A stretch of 64,000 nucleotides of DNA from Serratia sp. FDAARGOS_506 (lineage in GTDB: Bacteria > Pseudomonadota > Gammaproteobacteria > Enterobacterales > Enterobacteriaceae). Below are positions 39,776 to 49,154 of the stretch, piece by piece. Each line of letters begins with the position of its first letter. Position 1 is the first letter of the stretch. A model generated the notes under the pieces. That model was not told the origin of the DNA. It made no database searches and saw nothing but the letters and a program-made list of their open reading frames with translations. The DNA lies in assembly GCF_003812745.1 (NCBI RefSeq), contig NZ_CP033831.1, positions 4,154,001 through 4,218,000 of the forward strand, given 5' to 3'. Both the position numbers and the translations under genes were made by a program.

Positions 39776-40222
39776 TTATCTGGCCCAGTCCGGTTTGTTG
39801 AGGATATGGTCCTGCCAGTCCACCACTTCGCTCTCGCGCACCGCAATATGCCGCACCGTGATGCGCTCGCCGTGCATTGCCGCCTTGGAACCGCTCAGCA
39901 GCGGGTGCCAAGGGAACAACGGCTTGCCTTCACCGATCAGGCGATAAGCACAGGTCGGCGGCAACCAATCGAAGGTGGTGAGGTTTTCGCGCGTCAGTTT
40001 GATGCAGTCTTCTTCCAGCTCGAAGCGCCGCTCATAGTTACGGCATTGGCAGGATTTGATGTTGAGCTGGTTGCAGGCTACGTTGGTAAAATAAATCTCG
40101 TCGGTATCTTCGTCGATCAGCTTATTCAAACAGCATTGCCCGCACCCGTCGCACAGCGATTCCCACTCTTGTTCTGACATTTCCGCCAGCGTTTTCTGTT
40201 GCCAAAAAGCGAGTTGTGACAT
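39776..40222 (-). CDS. ycgN: YcgN, Cys-rich UPF0260 protein
   Basis: A 148-residue protein with [11 protein letters not shown] near residue 25 and further conserved cysteines ([16 protein letters not shown]). This is the zinc/iron-sulfur-cluster-type (YkgJ/YcgN) pattern. The sequence matches E. coli YcgN throughout. Function is unknown. It lies downstream of ycgM on the same strand, in the conserved ycgL-ycgM-ycgN neighbourhood beside minC. Confidence 0.93.
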   Translation of the reverse strand: MSQLAFWQQKTLAEMSEQEWESLCDGCGQCCLNKLIDEDTDEIYFTNVACNQLNIKSCQCRNYERRFELEEDCIKLTRENLTTFDWLPPTCAYRLIGEGKPLFPWHPLLSGSKAAMHGERITVRHIAVRESEVVDWQDHILNKPDWAR

Positions 40223-40343
40223 GTTAGCGTCCGGTTTCGGTAAATGGATAAGTCACCTGCGCACAGGTTCGAGGGGGGACTATATAGACATTTTAGCCAC
40301 AAGATGCAAGCTTTGCCGCCGACGGCGCCGGCGGCAAGAGAAA

Positions 40344-41000
40344 TCAAATCACGCGGGTGCTGAGCGTTTTGCCGTTCAGGCTGATTTTCAGCATGTCGCC
40401 GGAGGCCATCGGGCCCACGCCTTGCGGCGTGCCGGTCAGGATAATGTCACCGGCGCGCAACGTGAAGAAACGGCTCATGTAGCTGATTAGCGGCAGGATC
40501 GGCGTGATCATGTCTCGCGTATTGCCCTGCTGGCGCAGTTGATCGTTGACGGTCAATGACAGCTCGGCGTTTTGCGGATCGCCGAATTCCGCCACCGGGA
40601 TAAACCCCGACATCGGGCAGGAACCGTCGAAGGCCTTGGCCTTTTCCCACGGTTGACCGGCTTTTTTAAAGCCCGCCTGCAGATCGCGCAGCGTCAGATC
40701 GAGCGCCACGCCATAACCGGCGATCGCCCGCGCAACGCGGTCTTCGTTGGCCTGTTTCAACGGCGTGCCGATCAGCACCGCCAACTCCACCTCATGGTGC
40801 ACCGAGCCGAACTCTTTGGGGATGGCCACCGGCTGGCGAATATCGCACAGCGCCGTTTCCGGTTTGATGAACACGACTGGCTCGACGGAAACCGCACTGC
40901 CCATTTCCTTGATGTGATCGGCGTAGTTGCTGCCGACGCAGACCACCTTGTTCACCGGGAAATCGAGCAGCGAACCCTGCCAGTCTCTATGTTGATACAT
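40344..41000 (-). CDS. ycgM: YcgM, fumarylacetoacetate-hydrolase-family protein
   Basis: A 218-residue single-domain FAH protein. The Mg-binding carboxylates are in SVHHEVELAVLIG and LDLTLRDLQ, and the C-terminal LTGTPQGVGPM loop is present. Relatives act as acylpyruvate hydrolases or oxaloacetate tautomerases/decarboxylases. It is the same length as E. coli YcgM. It sits in a leftward row with the transglycosylase upstream and ycgN downstream. Confidence 0.93.
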   Translation of the reverse strand: MYQHRDWQGSLLDFPVNKVVCVGSNYADHIKEMGSAVSVEPVVFIKPETALCDIRQPVAIPKEFGSVHHEVELAVLIGTPLKQANEDRVARAIAGYGVALDLTLRDLQAGFKKAGQPWEKAKAFDGSCPMSGFIPVAEFGDPQNAELSLTVNDQLRQQGNTRDMITPILPLISYMSRFFTLRAGDIILTGTPQGVGPMASGDMLKISLNGKTLSTRVI

Positions 41001-41058
41001 ACCGCTTCTCCCAAACTGTAGAGGCTTGGCGCGCCAAGCCGATTATTGGTGTGCCGGA

Positions 41059-42081
41059 TCAATGCCCGATCGCGTCCGCCATCATACCCACGGCGATGGC
41101 GAAATAGTAAGAGCGATTCCAGTGCATGAGGGTACGGAAATTATCATAGACCAGGAACGTCCGCCCTTGCAGATCATCCGGCGCGATGATCCAACCGCGC
41201 TGAACGGCATGCGGCAACGCACTGCCATCCGCGCGACGCACCCCGCGCTGCTGCCAAGCGTTGACGCTGCGCGCCTGCGCGTCTTTCAATCCCAGCTCGG
41301 CCCGATTGAAACCGGCGGGCAGTTTGACCTCGCGCCCCCAGCCGATGCCGGGCTGCCAGCCCTCTTTGGACAAATAGCTGGCCGTAGAGGCAAAGACATC
41401 ATCAATGTTATTCCAGATATCGATGCGCCCGTCACCGTCGCCGTCCGCCGCATAGCGCAAGAAGGAGCTCGGCATAAACTGACATTGCCCCATCGCGCCG
41501 GCCCAGGAGCCTTTCAACGGCGTATCGCCAACGTGTCCCTGTTCAACTATCTGCAACGCCGCCATCAGTTCCTGGCTGAAAAAGGCCTCGCGGCGCCCTT
41601 CAAACGCCAGCGTCGCCAGTGCAGACACCACGTCTTCACGCCCCTGAATTTTTCCGTAGGCGCTCTCCATGCCCCACAAGGCGATGATATAGCGCCCCGG
41701 TACTCGATAGCGATCGCTCGCGCGCGTCCATTGCGCCTGGCGCTGCCGGTACAGTTCACGCCCCTGGCGCACCTTGGCGGGCGACATCACACGCCGCAGG
41801 TAGTCGTCCAGAGTGATCTTCTGCTCCGGCTGATTGCGGTCGGCTTTGATCACCCGGTCGACAAAATGTATTTGCGCGAAAGCGCGGTCAAGGGTGGCCT
41901 GACTGATGCCCTGCTCCCGCGCCCGGCGCTTGAGTTGCTCAACATACGCCGGGAACTGCGCCGGATCCCGGCCGCTCACCGCCAGGGTCGTCTCCTGCGC
42001 CGCCGGCGATACGCCCGGCATCAGCACACTGCCCAGCGCCAGCCAGGCGGCCAATACGGTTTTTCTCACCGAACGTGTCAT
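41059..42081 (-). CDS. Lytic murein transglycosylase (MltB family)
   Basis: A 340-residue exported enzyme cleaving the MurNAc-GlcNAc bond of peptidoglycan. The signal peptide (residues 1-28, ends PGVSPAA) has no lipobox, so it is soluble rather than a lipoprotein. The catalytic Glu139 lies in LWGMESAYGK, followed by GAMGQCQFMPSSF and RYAADGDGDGRIDIW. The start at 42081 has AGGGGAGG upstream; the open frame reaches 42153 but would overlap ycgL. E. coli has no gene here between ycgM and ycgL. Confidence 0.9.
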   Translation of the reverse strand: MTRSVRKTVLAAWLALGSVLMPGVSPAAQETTLAVSGRDPAQFPAYVEQLKRRAREQGISQATLDRAFAQIHFVDRVIKADRNQPEQKITLDDYLRRVMSPAKVRQGRELYRQRQAQWTRASDRYRVPGRYIIALWGMESAYGKIQGREDVVSALATLAFEGRREAFFSQELMAALQIVEQGHVGDTPLKGSWAGAMGQCQFMPSSFLRYAADGDGDGRIDIWNNIDDVFASTASYLSKEGWQPGIGWGREVKLPAGFNRAELGLKDAQARSVNAWQQRGVRRADGSALPHAVQRGWIIAPDDLQGRTFLVYDNFRTLMHWNRSYYFAIAVGMMADAIGH

Positions 42082-42109
42082 CGCGCCTCCCCTGGCCGTG
42101 TCCACCGTC

Positions 42110-42382
42110 TCAGGCCTTGTCGCCCGCCAGATGCTGATTGAGCAGATTTTCAACCGGCGGCGGGAACTGCAGGTAATAGCCTTCGTCTTTCAACGCTTGC
42201 TTCACCTTCTCAATATCCGCCGAAGCCAATTTCTTGCGTTCATCGAGCGAAAGCATCATGGCGAATTGTGGCACGCCGAAACTTTTCATCAGCTCTTCCG
42301 GCACACGAGAGAAATCGTCTTTTTTTTCGACATAAAGATAAGTTTGATCGCGTTTCGGGCTTCTATAGATCACACAAAGCAT
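42110..42382 (-). CDS. ycgL: YcgL-domain protein
   Basis: A 90-residue protein collinear with E. coli YcgL ([24 protein letters not shown], then [10 protein letters not shown]). It has the compact alpha/beta YcgL fold of unknown function. It diverges from minC as in E. coli. The stop is 28 bp from the transglycosylase start, so the two are likely co-transcribed. Confidence 0.95.
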   Translation of the reverse strand: MLCVIYRSPKRDQTYLYVEKKDDFSRVPEELMKSFGVPQFAMMLSLDERKKLASADIEKVKQALKDEGYYLQFPPPVENLLNQHLAGDKA

Positions 42383-42518
42383 TTTTTTAACTCTATTTAA
42401 TTGAGGGAGCGTCTTGCCTGGATATAACTCTGACTATAACATGCTTATAGTACATCGGAATATCGCACCCCGAGTGGTATTCCGGGGATTTAAAGTTGCT
42501 GAGACTGAGTCAGGATAG

Positions 42519-43220
42519 ATGTCACAATCGCCAATTGAGCTAAAAGGCAGCAGTTTTACCCTATCGGTTGTTCATTTGCATAATTCGCAGCCTGAGGTAA
42601 TACGTCAGGCGTTACAGGAAAAAGTTGAGCAAGCGCCCGCTTTTCTGAAAAACGCCCCTGTTGTTATCAACGTCGCAACGCTGGATGGCGATGCGAACTG
42701 GAAAGAACTTCAACAGGCTGTCGCGGCAGCAGGTCTGCGCGTTGTGGGTATCAGCGGTTGCAGAGATGAGCGTCAAAAGCGCGCGATAGCCCGTGCCGGG
42801 CTGCCGCTGCTGAGCGAAGGCAAAGGCCAGAAAATGGCGGCGCCAGAGCCCGCACCAGCGCCTGTGCCCGCGGTGGCGGATAACGCCCCCGCCAAAACAC
42901 GCATCATCAGTACACCTGTCCGTTCCGGCCAACAGATTTACGCCCGCAACTGCGATCTTATCGTGACCAACAGCGTCAGCGCCGGCGCCGAATTGATTGC
43001 CGACGGCAACATTCATGTCTACGGCATGATGCGCGGTCGCGCGCTGGCAGGCGCGTCAGGCGACACGCAATGTCAGATTTTTTGCACCCACCTGGCGGCT
43101 GAGCTAGTCTCTATCGCAGGGCAGTACTGGTTGAGCGACCAAATCCCGTCCGATTACGTCGGGCAGGCCGTACGACTCAGCCTGTTGGATAACGCTTTAA
43201 CCATACAACCTTTAAATTAA
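42519..43220 (+). CDS. minC: MinC, septum-site inhibitor
   Basis: A 233-residue FtsZ-assembly inhibitor. The N-terminal FtsZ-binding domain (residues ~1-105) is joined by a Pro/Ala-rich linker to the C-terminal beta-helix domain. The latter includes [15 protein letters not shown] and the MinD-interaction loop near [11 protein letters not shown]. It is the first gene of minCDE, which places the division septum at midcell. Confidence 0.97.
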   Translation: MSQSPIELKGSSFTLSVVHLHNSQPEVIRQALQEKVEQAPAFLKNAPVVINVATLDGDANWKELQQAVAAAGLRVVGISGCRDERQKRAIARAGLPLLSEGKGQKMAAPEPAPAPVPAVADNAPAKTRIISTPVRSGQQIYARNCDLIVTNSVSAGAELIADGNIHVYGMMRGRALAGASGDTQCQIFCTHLAAELVSIAGQYWLSDQIPSDYVGQAVRLSLLDNALTIQPLN

Positions 43221-43245
43221 GCCCTTTTGACAAGGAATCCATTTC

Positions 43246-44058
43246 ATGGCACGCATTATTGTTGTTACATCGGGTAAAGGGGGCGTTGGCAAGACCACTT
43301 CGAGCGCGGCCATCGCTACCGGCCTGGCCCAGAAAGGCAAGAAAACCGTCGTAATCGATTTCGATATCGGCCTGCGTAATCTTGACCTGATCATGGGCTG
43401 CGAACGTCGGGTAGTGTATGATTTCGTGAACGTGATTCAGGGCGATGCCACGCTGAATCAGGCGTTGATCAAAGACAAACGCACTGAAAACCTCTATATC
43501 CTGCCTGCTTCGCAGACGCGCGACAAAGACGCGTTGACCCGCGAAGGCGTTGAAAAAATTCTCAACGATCTCGGCGAGATGGATTTTGACTTCGTGGTGT
43601 GCGATTCACCGGCCGGTATCGAAACCGGTGCGCTGATGGCACTGTACTTCGCCGACGAAGCGATCATCACCACCAACCCGGAAGTGTCTTCGGTACGCGA
43701 CTCTGACCGTATCCTGGGCATCCTCTCTTCCAAGTCACGCCGTGCCGAGAAAGGCGAATCGCCAATCAAGGAACACCTGCTGTTGACCCGTTACAACCCG
43801 GGCCGCGTCAGCCGTGGCGATATGCTGAGCATGGAAGACGTGCTGGAAATTCTGCGCATTCCGCTGGTGGGTGTAATTCCGGAAGACCAGTCTGTACTGC
43901 GCGCTTCCAACCAGGGTGAGCCTGTCATTCTGGATGCCGAGTCAGACGCCGGTAAGGCGTACGACGATACCGTTTGCCGCTTGTTGGGGGAAGAACGCCC
44001 ATTCCGCTTCATTGAAGAAGAGAAGAAGGGTTTCCTGAAACGCCTTTTTGGGGGATAA
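43246..44058 (+). CDS. minD: MinD, septum-site ATPase
   Basis: A 270-residue ParA/Mrp ATPase. The deviant Walker A is GKGGVGKTT (residues 10-18), and the C-terminal amphipathic membrane-targeting helix KGFLKRLFGG is intact. It recruits MinC to the membrane and oscillates with MinE. It is separated by 25 bp from minC and by 3 bp from minE, with a ribosome site in each gap. Confidence 0.99.
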   Translation: MARIIVVTSGKGGVGKTTSSAAIATGLAQKGKKTVVIDFDIGLRNLDLIMGCERRVVYDFVNVIQGDATLNQALIKDKRTENLYILPASQTRDKDALTREGVEKILNDLGEMDFDFVVCDSPAGIETGALMALYFADEAIITTNPEVSSVRDSDRILGILSSKSRRAEKGESPIKEHLLLTRYNPGRVSRGDMLSMEDVLEILRIPLVGVIPEDQSVLRASNQGEPVILDAESDAGKAYDDTVCRLLGEERPFRFIEEEKKGFLKRLFGG

Positions 44059-44061
44059 ACC

Positions 44062-44343
44062 ATGGCCTTATTAGACTTCTTTCTGTCCCGCAAAAAACAG
44101 ACAGCCAATATAGCCAAGGAACGGCTGCAGATTATCGTCGCAGAGCGTCGTCGCGGGGACAGTGAGCCCCCGTATCTGCCTGATCTGAAACGCGATATTC
44201 TGGCGGTTATTTGCAAATATATTCAGATCGATCCAGAAATGCTGCACGTGCAGTTCGAGCAGAAAGGGGACGATATTTCGGTACTTGAACTTAACGTGAC
44301 ATTACCGGAATCGGAAGAAGCAGCTAAAGAAGCAGCTAAATGA
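44062..44343 (+). CDS. minE: MinE, topological specificity factor
   Basis: A 93-residue protein. The N-terminal anti-MinCD segment starts [15 protein letters not shown] and the dimerisation domain follows. The C-terminus is a few residues longer than E. coli MinE (88), ending in an Ala/Glu/Lys repeat EEAAKEAAK. Confidence 0.97.
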   Translation: MALLDFFLSRKKQTANIAKERLQIIVAERRRGDSEPPYLPDLKRDILAVICKYIQIDPEMLHVQFEQKGDDISVLELNVTLPESEEAAKEAAK

Positions 44344-44357
44344 TTGCGACGCATTAA

Positions 44358-44388
44358 TTACCCCCTGTGTATTTTATGCAGGGGGTAA
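44358..44388. terminator. Strong hairpin after minE
   Basis: Perfect ten-base-pair stem TTACCCCCTG/CAGGGGGTAA with an 11-nt loop. It lacks a T-tract, so it may end transcription weakly or protect the mRNA 3' end. Confidence 0.5.
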
Positions 44389-44580
44389 CTGTATGTGCAT
44401 CCAGTTATTAAGCTTTATCGGCAACAAAAAAGCGAATTTTTCCTTTGGGACTATTCCCAATTAACTTTGCCGCCATCTCGTTTAAAGTAAATTCTGGCCA
44501 GATTTACCTTCAACGCATTATTTCCTGCCTATATTCACCCGAGCAGAGTTTCCAGACCCTGCCCTGGTGATCGCCAGTGA

Positions 44581-45702
44581 TTAATAATCTTTCAGGATGT
44601 CCTGCAGCGGTGCCATTAATAGATCGCCGCGCCAACCCGTGATTAATTCAGGGTGATTTTCACCGTCCTTCAGTTTCCAATGCCAGTTCAGCAATTGGTT
44701 AATTTGGCGACGGGATGCCAGCAGCTCGCTGCTCAACCCGCTTTGCTCACTGACGGTAGCGATCGCCGCCTTGATGTCTTTAAACACCTTCTTATAACCC
44801 GGCTGATCGATAAGGTTAGCCAACGGCGCCGGCAGCTCGGATTCCTCCAGCGCTTCGGCCTCTGCCACCAGGGCCAGCAACGTTTTACCGTGATAACGGA
44901 TCTCCGGCCCACTTAGCCCCAGAGAATCCAGTTCTCCCAGCGAAGACGGCATATAGCGCGCCACCTGCCATAGGTTCTCCTCTCGCACCACGAAGTTCAC
45001 CGCCAGATCGCGTTCACGCGCCTGGCGCAGCCGCCATTCCGCCAACTTCTGCAGACAACCCAGTTGACGCGGGCGCAGCTGCCAGGCGTTGCTGATTTCA
45101 CGGTAGGCCAATTCCGGCGCCAGCGCCTCGCTACGGCGTTGGCACAACAGCAGGCACTCGTTATTGGCCGCTGCAGTCCAACCGGCCTCTTCGGTTTCTT
45201 GCACCAGCTGTTTGGCCATCGGTAACAGATAGAACACGTCAGCGGCCGCGTACACGCACTGCCTTTCAGTCAGCGGACGCGCCAGCCAATCGGTGCGCGA
45301 CTCGCTCTTGTCCAGCTCAACCTTCATGTACTCCGCCACCAGCGTCGCGAAGCCACAGGAGAGCGGCCGGCCGGTAAAGGCCGCCAGGATCTGGGTATCG
45401 ACCATCGGCGTCGGCAGCATTTTAAATGCGTTGAGAAACACTTCGAGATCTTCACTGCCGGCATGCAGGAACTTCACCACAGCGGTATCGGCCAGCAGGT
45501 CGACAAACGGCTGCCATTGCTTGATCGGCAGAGGATCGATAAGGGAGAGTTGTTCACCGTCGTAAAGCTGGATCAGGCCCAGCTGCGGATAGTAGGTGCG
45601 TGTTCTGACAAACTCGGTGTCCAGCGCAACCTGGGCATGCTTTCTCGCCTGCTCGCAGACCTGCTGCAATCCGGCATCGGTAGTGATCAACTGATAATTC
45701 AA
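44581..45702 (-). CDS. rnd: Ribonuclease D
   Basis: A 373-residue 3'-5' exoribonuclease for tRNA maturation. The DEDDy catalytic domain starts with VALDTEFVR and includes FLHAGSEDLEVF. The C-terminal half has an HRDC domain (YREISNAWQLRPRQ, then the LGELDSLG region). It lies 81 bp downstream of fadD on the same strand, separated by a hairpin, the order known from E. coli. Confidence 0.96.
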   Translation of the reverse strand: MNYQLITTDAGLQQVCEQARKHAQVALDTEFVRTRTYYPQLGLIQLYDGEQLSLIDPLPIKQWQPFVDLLADTAVVKFLHAGSEDLEVFLNAFKMLPTPMVDTQILAAFTGRPLSCGFATLVAEYMKVELDKSESRTDWLARPLTERQCVYAAADVFYLLPMAKQLVQETEEAGWTAAANNECLLLCQRRSEALAPELAYREISNAWQLRPRQLGCLQKLAEWRLRQARERDLAVNFVVREENLWQVARYMPSSLGELDSLGLSGPEIRYHGKTLLALVAEAEALEESELPAPLANLIDQPGYKKVFKDIKAAIATVSEQSGLSSELLASRRQINQLLNWHWKLKDGENHPELITGWRGDLLMAPLQDILKDY

Positions 45703-45731
45703 AACATCATTCTCTTGTAGGATTCAAACAC

Positions 45732-45759
45732 AACAACGCCGGCATTCACCGGCGTTGTT
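45732..45759 (-). terminator. Hairpin between fadD and rnd
   Basis: Perfect eleven-base stem AACAACGCCGG/CCGGCGTTGTT. The minus-strand 3' side has few Ts, so it could be a partial terminator allowing some read-through into rnd. Confidence 0.55.
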
Positions 45760-45783
45760 GATAGTCAGGCGCAAGAGCGAAAC

Positions 45784-47472
45784 CTAGGCGGCATCGGCCG
45801 ACTTCGGCGTTTTTTGCTCATCGCGCAGTTCTCGCCGCAAAATCTTGCCGACGTTCGACTTCGGCAGTTCATCGCGGAACTCAACAATTTTAGGCACTTT
45901 ATACCCGGTGAGGTGGCGGCGGCAATGGGTCAACAGCTCTTCCTTGCTTAGCGAGGCGTCTTTCTTCACCACGCAGATCTTCACCGTTTCGCCGGAGGCT
46001 TCGCTGGGCACGCCGATCGCGGCACATTCCAGCACTTTCGGATGCTGGCTCACCACATCCTCGATCTCGTTCGGGTAGACGTTGAAACCAGAGACCAGGA
46101 TCATGTCTTTCTTACGATCAACGATGCGCACAAATCCCTGTTCGTCCACGGTCACCACATCACCGGTCGCCAACCAGCCGTCTTTCAGCACGTCGTCGGT
46201 GGCCTCCGGGCGCTGCCAATAGCCTAACATAACTTGCGGCCCTTTGACCCACAGTTCGCCCGGTTCGCCCGGTGGCACATCGTGACCGTTGTCATCCACC
46301 AGTCGAATGTCCGTCGAAGGCACCGGCAGACCGATGCTGCCGCTGTAGTGTTTCAGGTCGTAAGGGTTGCCGGCCACCAGCGGCGCGCACTCCGTCAGGC
46401 CGTAACCTTCCAGCAGGTGTTTGCCGGTGGTTTTCTCCCACTTCTCGGCCACCGCTTTTTGCACCGACATGCCGCCACCGACCGAAAAACGTAGCGTGGA
46501 AAAATCAAGCTTGTGGAAATCTTCGTTGTTCAGCAACGCATTGAACAAGGTATTCACCCCACTCATGGCGGTGAATGGATACTTGCCGAGTTCCTTCACC
46601 AGCCCCGGAATATCGCGCGGGTTGGTGATCAGCAAATTGCGCCCGCCCAGATCGATAAACAGCAGGCAGTTCACCGTCAGGGCGAAAATGTGGTACAGCG
46701 GCAACGCCGTTACCACCAGCTCCTGCCCTTCACGGAACAGCGGCGAATAAGCGGCTTTGGCCTGCTCGAGGTTTGCCTGCATGTTGCGGTGCGTCAGCAT
46801 CGCGCCCTTCGCCACCCCAGTGGTGCCGCCGGTGTATTGCAGGAAGGCCAGATCGGCATTAATGATGTCCGGTTTCACATATTGCATGCGGCGGCCACGT
46901 TGCAGCGCGCTGCGGAATGAAATGGCGTCCGGCAGGTTATATTTCGGCACCAGGCGCTTGACGTATTTGACCACGAAGTTGACCAACGTGCCCTTGGCGG
47001 CCGAAAGCTGATCGCCCATGCGCGTGAGGATCACATGCTTGACTTGGGTGTTGAACACCACTTTTTCCAGCGTATGGGCAAAGTTGGAGACGATAACGAT
47101 GGCGCTGGCACCGCTGTCGTTCAACTGGTGCTCCAGCTCGCGCGGGGTATACAGCGGGTTGACGTTGACCACCACCATACCGGCGCGCAGAATGCCGAAC
47201 AGGGCGATGGGGTATTGCAACAGGTTAGGCATCATCAGCGCGACGCGGTCGCCCTTCTTCAGGCCCAGTTCATTTTGCAGATAAGCTGCGAAAGCCCGGC
47301 TGCGCTCTTCCAGTTTGCGGAAGGTCATCACTTCGCCCATGTTGATAAAGGCGGGCTGATCGGCATAGCGCTGCACGGCATGCTCAAACATTTCGATCAA
47401 CGACGAATAGCGATCGGCATCAATCTCTGCGGGCACATCTGCCGGATACCGTTTTAACCAGACCTTATCCAA
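45784..47472 (-). CDS. fadD: Long-chain fatty-acid-CoA ligase
   Basis: A 562-residue adenylate-forming enzyme that activates imported fatty acids for beta-oxidation. The AMP-binding P-loop is [12 protein letters not shown], with GYGLTECAP and the C-terminal catalytic-Lys region [11 protein letters not shown]. The start is a TTG at 47472, preceded by CAGGAG seven bases upstream, giving a protein one residue longer than E. coli FadD. The upstream in-frame ATG at 47517 is unlikely. A FadR-type box lies about 75 bp upstream. Confidence 0.96.
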   Translation of the reverse strand: MDKVWLKRYPADVPAEIDADRYSSLIEMFEHAVQRYADQPAFINMGEVMTFRKLEERSRAFAAYLQNELGLKKGDRVALMMPNLLQYPIALFGILRAGMVVVNVNPLYTPRELEHQLNDSGASAIVIVSNFAHTLEKVVFNTQVKHVILTRMGDQLSAAKGTLVNFVVKYVKRLVPKYNLPDAISFRSALQRGRRMQYVKPDIINADLAFLQYTGGTTGVAKGAMLTHRNMQANLEQAKAAYSPLFREGQELVVTALPLYHIFALTVNCLLFIDLGGRNLLITNPRDIPGLVKELGKYPFTAMSGVNTLFNALLNNEDFHKLDFSTLRFSVGGGMSVQKAVAEKWEKTTGKHLLEGYGLTECAPLVAGNPYDLKHYSGSIGLPVPSTDIRLVDDNGHDVPPGEPGELWVKGPQVMLGYWQRPEATDDVLKDGWLATGDVVTVDEQGFVRIVDRKKDMILVSGFNVYPNEIEDVVSQHPKVLECAAIGVPSEASGETVKICVVKKDASLSKEELLTHCRRHLTGYKVPKIVEFRDELPKSNVGKILRRELRDEQKTPKSADAA

Positions 47473-47545
47473 GGTATTACTCCTGAAATCATTACTAATT
47501 ATCATCGCAGCCCTCAAACTCGCAGCCTAACCATAACAATATTTT

Positions 47546-47562
47546 AACTCAGCAGACCAGTT
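47546..47562 (-). promoter_or_regulatory. FadR operator before fadD
   Basis: Minus-strand AACTGGTCTGCTGAGTT matches the FadR consensus (A-N-C-T-G-G-T-C ... G-T-T) and resembles the E. coli fadD operator. It lies 74-90 bp before the TTG start. Confidence 0.75.
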
Positions 47563-47631
47563 CGAGTTTTAAACATTATTCAGGTTGCGATGTACGTCAC
47601 TAATTGTCGGATATTCCTTATCCCAAAAAGC

Positions 47632-47655
47632 AAAAAGGGCGGCCTGAGCCGCCCT
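47632..47655 (-). terminator. Terminator after yeaY
   Basis: On the minus strand the stem GGGCGGC/GCCGCCC is followed by TTTTTG. It ends the yeaY transcript before fadD. Confidence 0.8.
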
Positions 47656-47682
47656 GTCAAATTTGTTCACATCAAGCGTATG

Positions 47683-48273
47683 CTACTCGGTTACGATGGT
47701 TTGCACCTGTGCCGGGCCAGGGTTGTACCAGCCATAGCCAGCTCCCCAACCGGGTCCCCACGGACCACCGCGCCAGCCCCAGGGGCCCATCGGCGCCGGC
47801 GGCATCACCACCTGCTGTACCAGATGCCAGCGTTTGAAACCGGTCACGTTCATCGTCACAAAGCGATACGGCGTCATGCCGATCCGCCCCTCTTTCAGCC
47901 CGGTAATCGGGCCGACGACGGTCACCAGTTGGCCTTTGAAATCGACCGGTTCAAGGAAGCCGTTTACCGTGGCCAGCAAGCGCCCGCGCGAAGGTTCACC
48001 CAGTATCGGCCGCGCACCGCTGTCGAGCGGCACCGCCGCGATCTCCAGCACCGTGCGCCCTTGTTCGTTGGCGACGTTCACCACGGTGCCGCCGAAGCGG
48101 GCTTCCGCGCCGGTAAACAGGTTCGGTGCATTTTGTACCGAGGAAAGCTGTGTCACCGGAGAAGGGCTGGAGCCTTTGATCGCATCCGGTACGGTGACGC
48201 ACCCGGTCAGAACCAGCGCGCCGCAGGCTACGGCCAGCAGCGACAGCTTTTTACTTGCAGTGCGGATTAACAT
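47683..48273 (-). CDS. yeaY: Slp-family outer-membrane lipoprotein YeaY
   Basis: A 196-residue lipoprotein. The signal peptide carries basic residues (RTASKK) and the lipobox LTGC, with Val after the lipidated Cys, consistent with outer-membrane sorting. The Slp-like domain follows, and the C-terminal part is rich in Gly/Pro/Trp. The ATG at 48273 has AGGAG upstream and is preferred over an ATG at 48342. E. coli YeaY is a relative of the carbon-starvation lipoprotein Slp. It lies between tsaB and fadD as in E. coli. Confidence 0.9.
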   Translation of the reverse strand: MLIRTASKKLSLLAVACGALVLTGCVTVPDAIKGSSPSPVTQLSSVQNAPNLFTGAEARFGGTVVNVANEQGRTVLEIAAVPLDSGARPILGEPSRGRLLATVNGFLEPVDFKGQLVTVVGPITGLKEGRIGMTPYRFVTMNVTGFKRWHLVQQVVMPPAPMGPWGWRGGPWGPGWGAGYGWYNPGPAQVQTIVTE

Positions 48274-48373
48274 GGTCGCAATCTCCTGAAATGCCTGTAA
48301 CTTTGACCGCGTTTCATCGTTCAAGTTGCAGGCTTTCATCACCCGGTCTCAACAACAGCACAATACGCCGCGC

Positions 48374-49075
48374 TTACTCGCGACCCGGCAGTTTTTTCCA
48401 GGTGACTTCATTGCGTAGATAGGTCGGTTCGGCGTTTTCCACCGCCACCGCCAACCCCTGTTGCCAGGCGTGCAGCGCCAGCGGCAGCATGTCTTGCGCC
48501 TGCGGCAACAGCATTTTTCCGTCGCGTACGCTCAGCGCGGAACCATTGACCAGATCGGGATAGGTTTGCCAGCCGGTGCCGACGTGGGCCCACTCGCCCT
48601 GCAGGCGCTGCGCACGCTCCAGCGCCTGTGCCGGCGACAGCACCGCCTCGCCTTCGCTTTCCAACCAGTTGCCGTCCGCCTGACGTTCGAACTGCCCCCA
48701 ATAGACTTCACCCATACGCGCATCGATAGCCGCCAGCACGCGCTCCGCGCCGCTGACGCGCCAGGCGCCCTGCGCCATGGTTTGCAGCGTGGAAACGCCA
48801 ATCATCGGCAGATCGGCGCCCAGCGCCAGGCCCTGAGCGATACCGATGCCGATACGTACCCCGGTAAAGCTGCCGGGGCCGCGCCCGAAGGCCAGCACAT
48901 CGAGCTGGTTCAGCGACAGGCCGGATTCCGCCAGCACCTGCTGCACCATAGGTAAAATACGTTGCGTATGCTCGCGTGGGCACAGCTCAAACAGGGCGTG
49001 GGTTTCGCCTTGATTCCAGACGGCGACGGAACAGGCTTCCGTCGCGGTATCGATCGCTAAAATTCGCGTGGACAT
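48374..49075 (-). CDS. tsaB: TsaB, tRNA t6A-modification factor
   Basis: A 233-residue ASKHA-fold protein that dimerises with TsaD to make N6-threonylcarbamoyladenosine at tRNA position 37. The start [14 protein letters not shown] and the [14 protein letters not shown] loop are hallmarks. The ATG at 49075 has AGAGG upstream and matches the E. coli start; the frame extends to 49132 without support. It lies between yoaA and yeaY. Confidence 0.96.
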   Translation of the reverse strand: MSTRILAIDTATEACSVAVWNQGETHALFELCPREHTQRILPMVQQVLAESGLSLNQLDVLAFGRGPGSFTGVRIGIGIAQGLALGADLPMIGVSTLQTMAQGAWRVSGAERVLAAIDARMGEVYWGQFERQADGNWLESEGEAVLSPAQALERAQRLQGEWAHVGTGWQTYPDLVNGSALSVRDGKMLLPQAQDMLPLALHAWQQGLAVAVENAEPTYLRNEVTWKKLPGRE

Positions 49076-49154
49076 GCCAACCTCTGGCGGGAATAAAACT
49101 GGGTTTTTCATACAGGGCGCGCATTGTAGCACAGCCCCGTAAGTCCTTCATCTT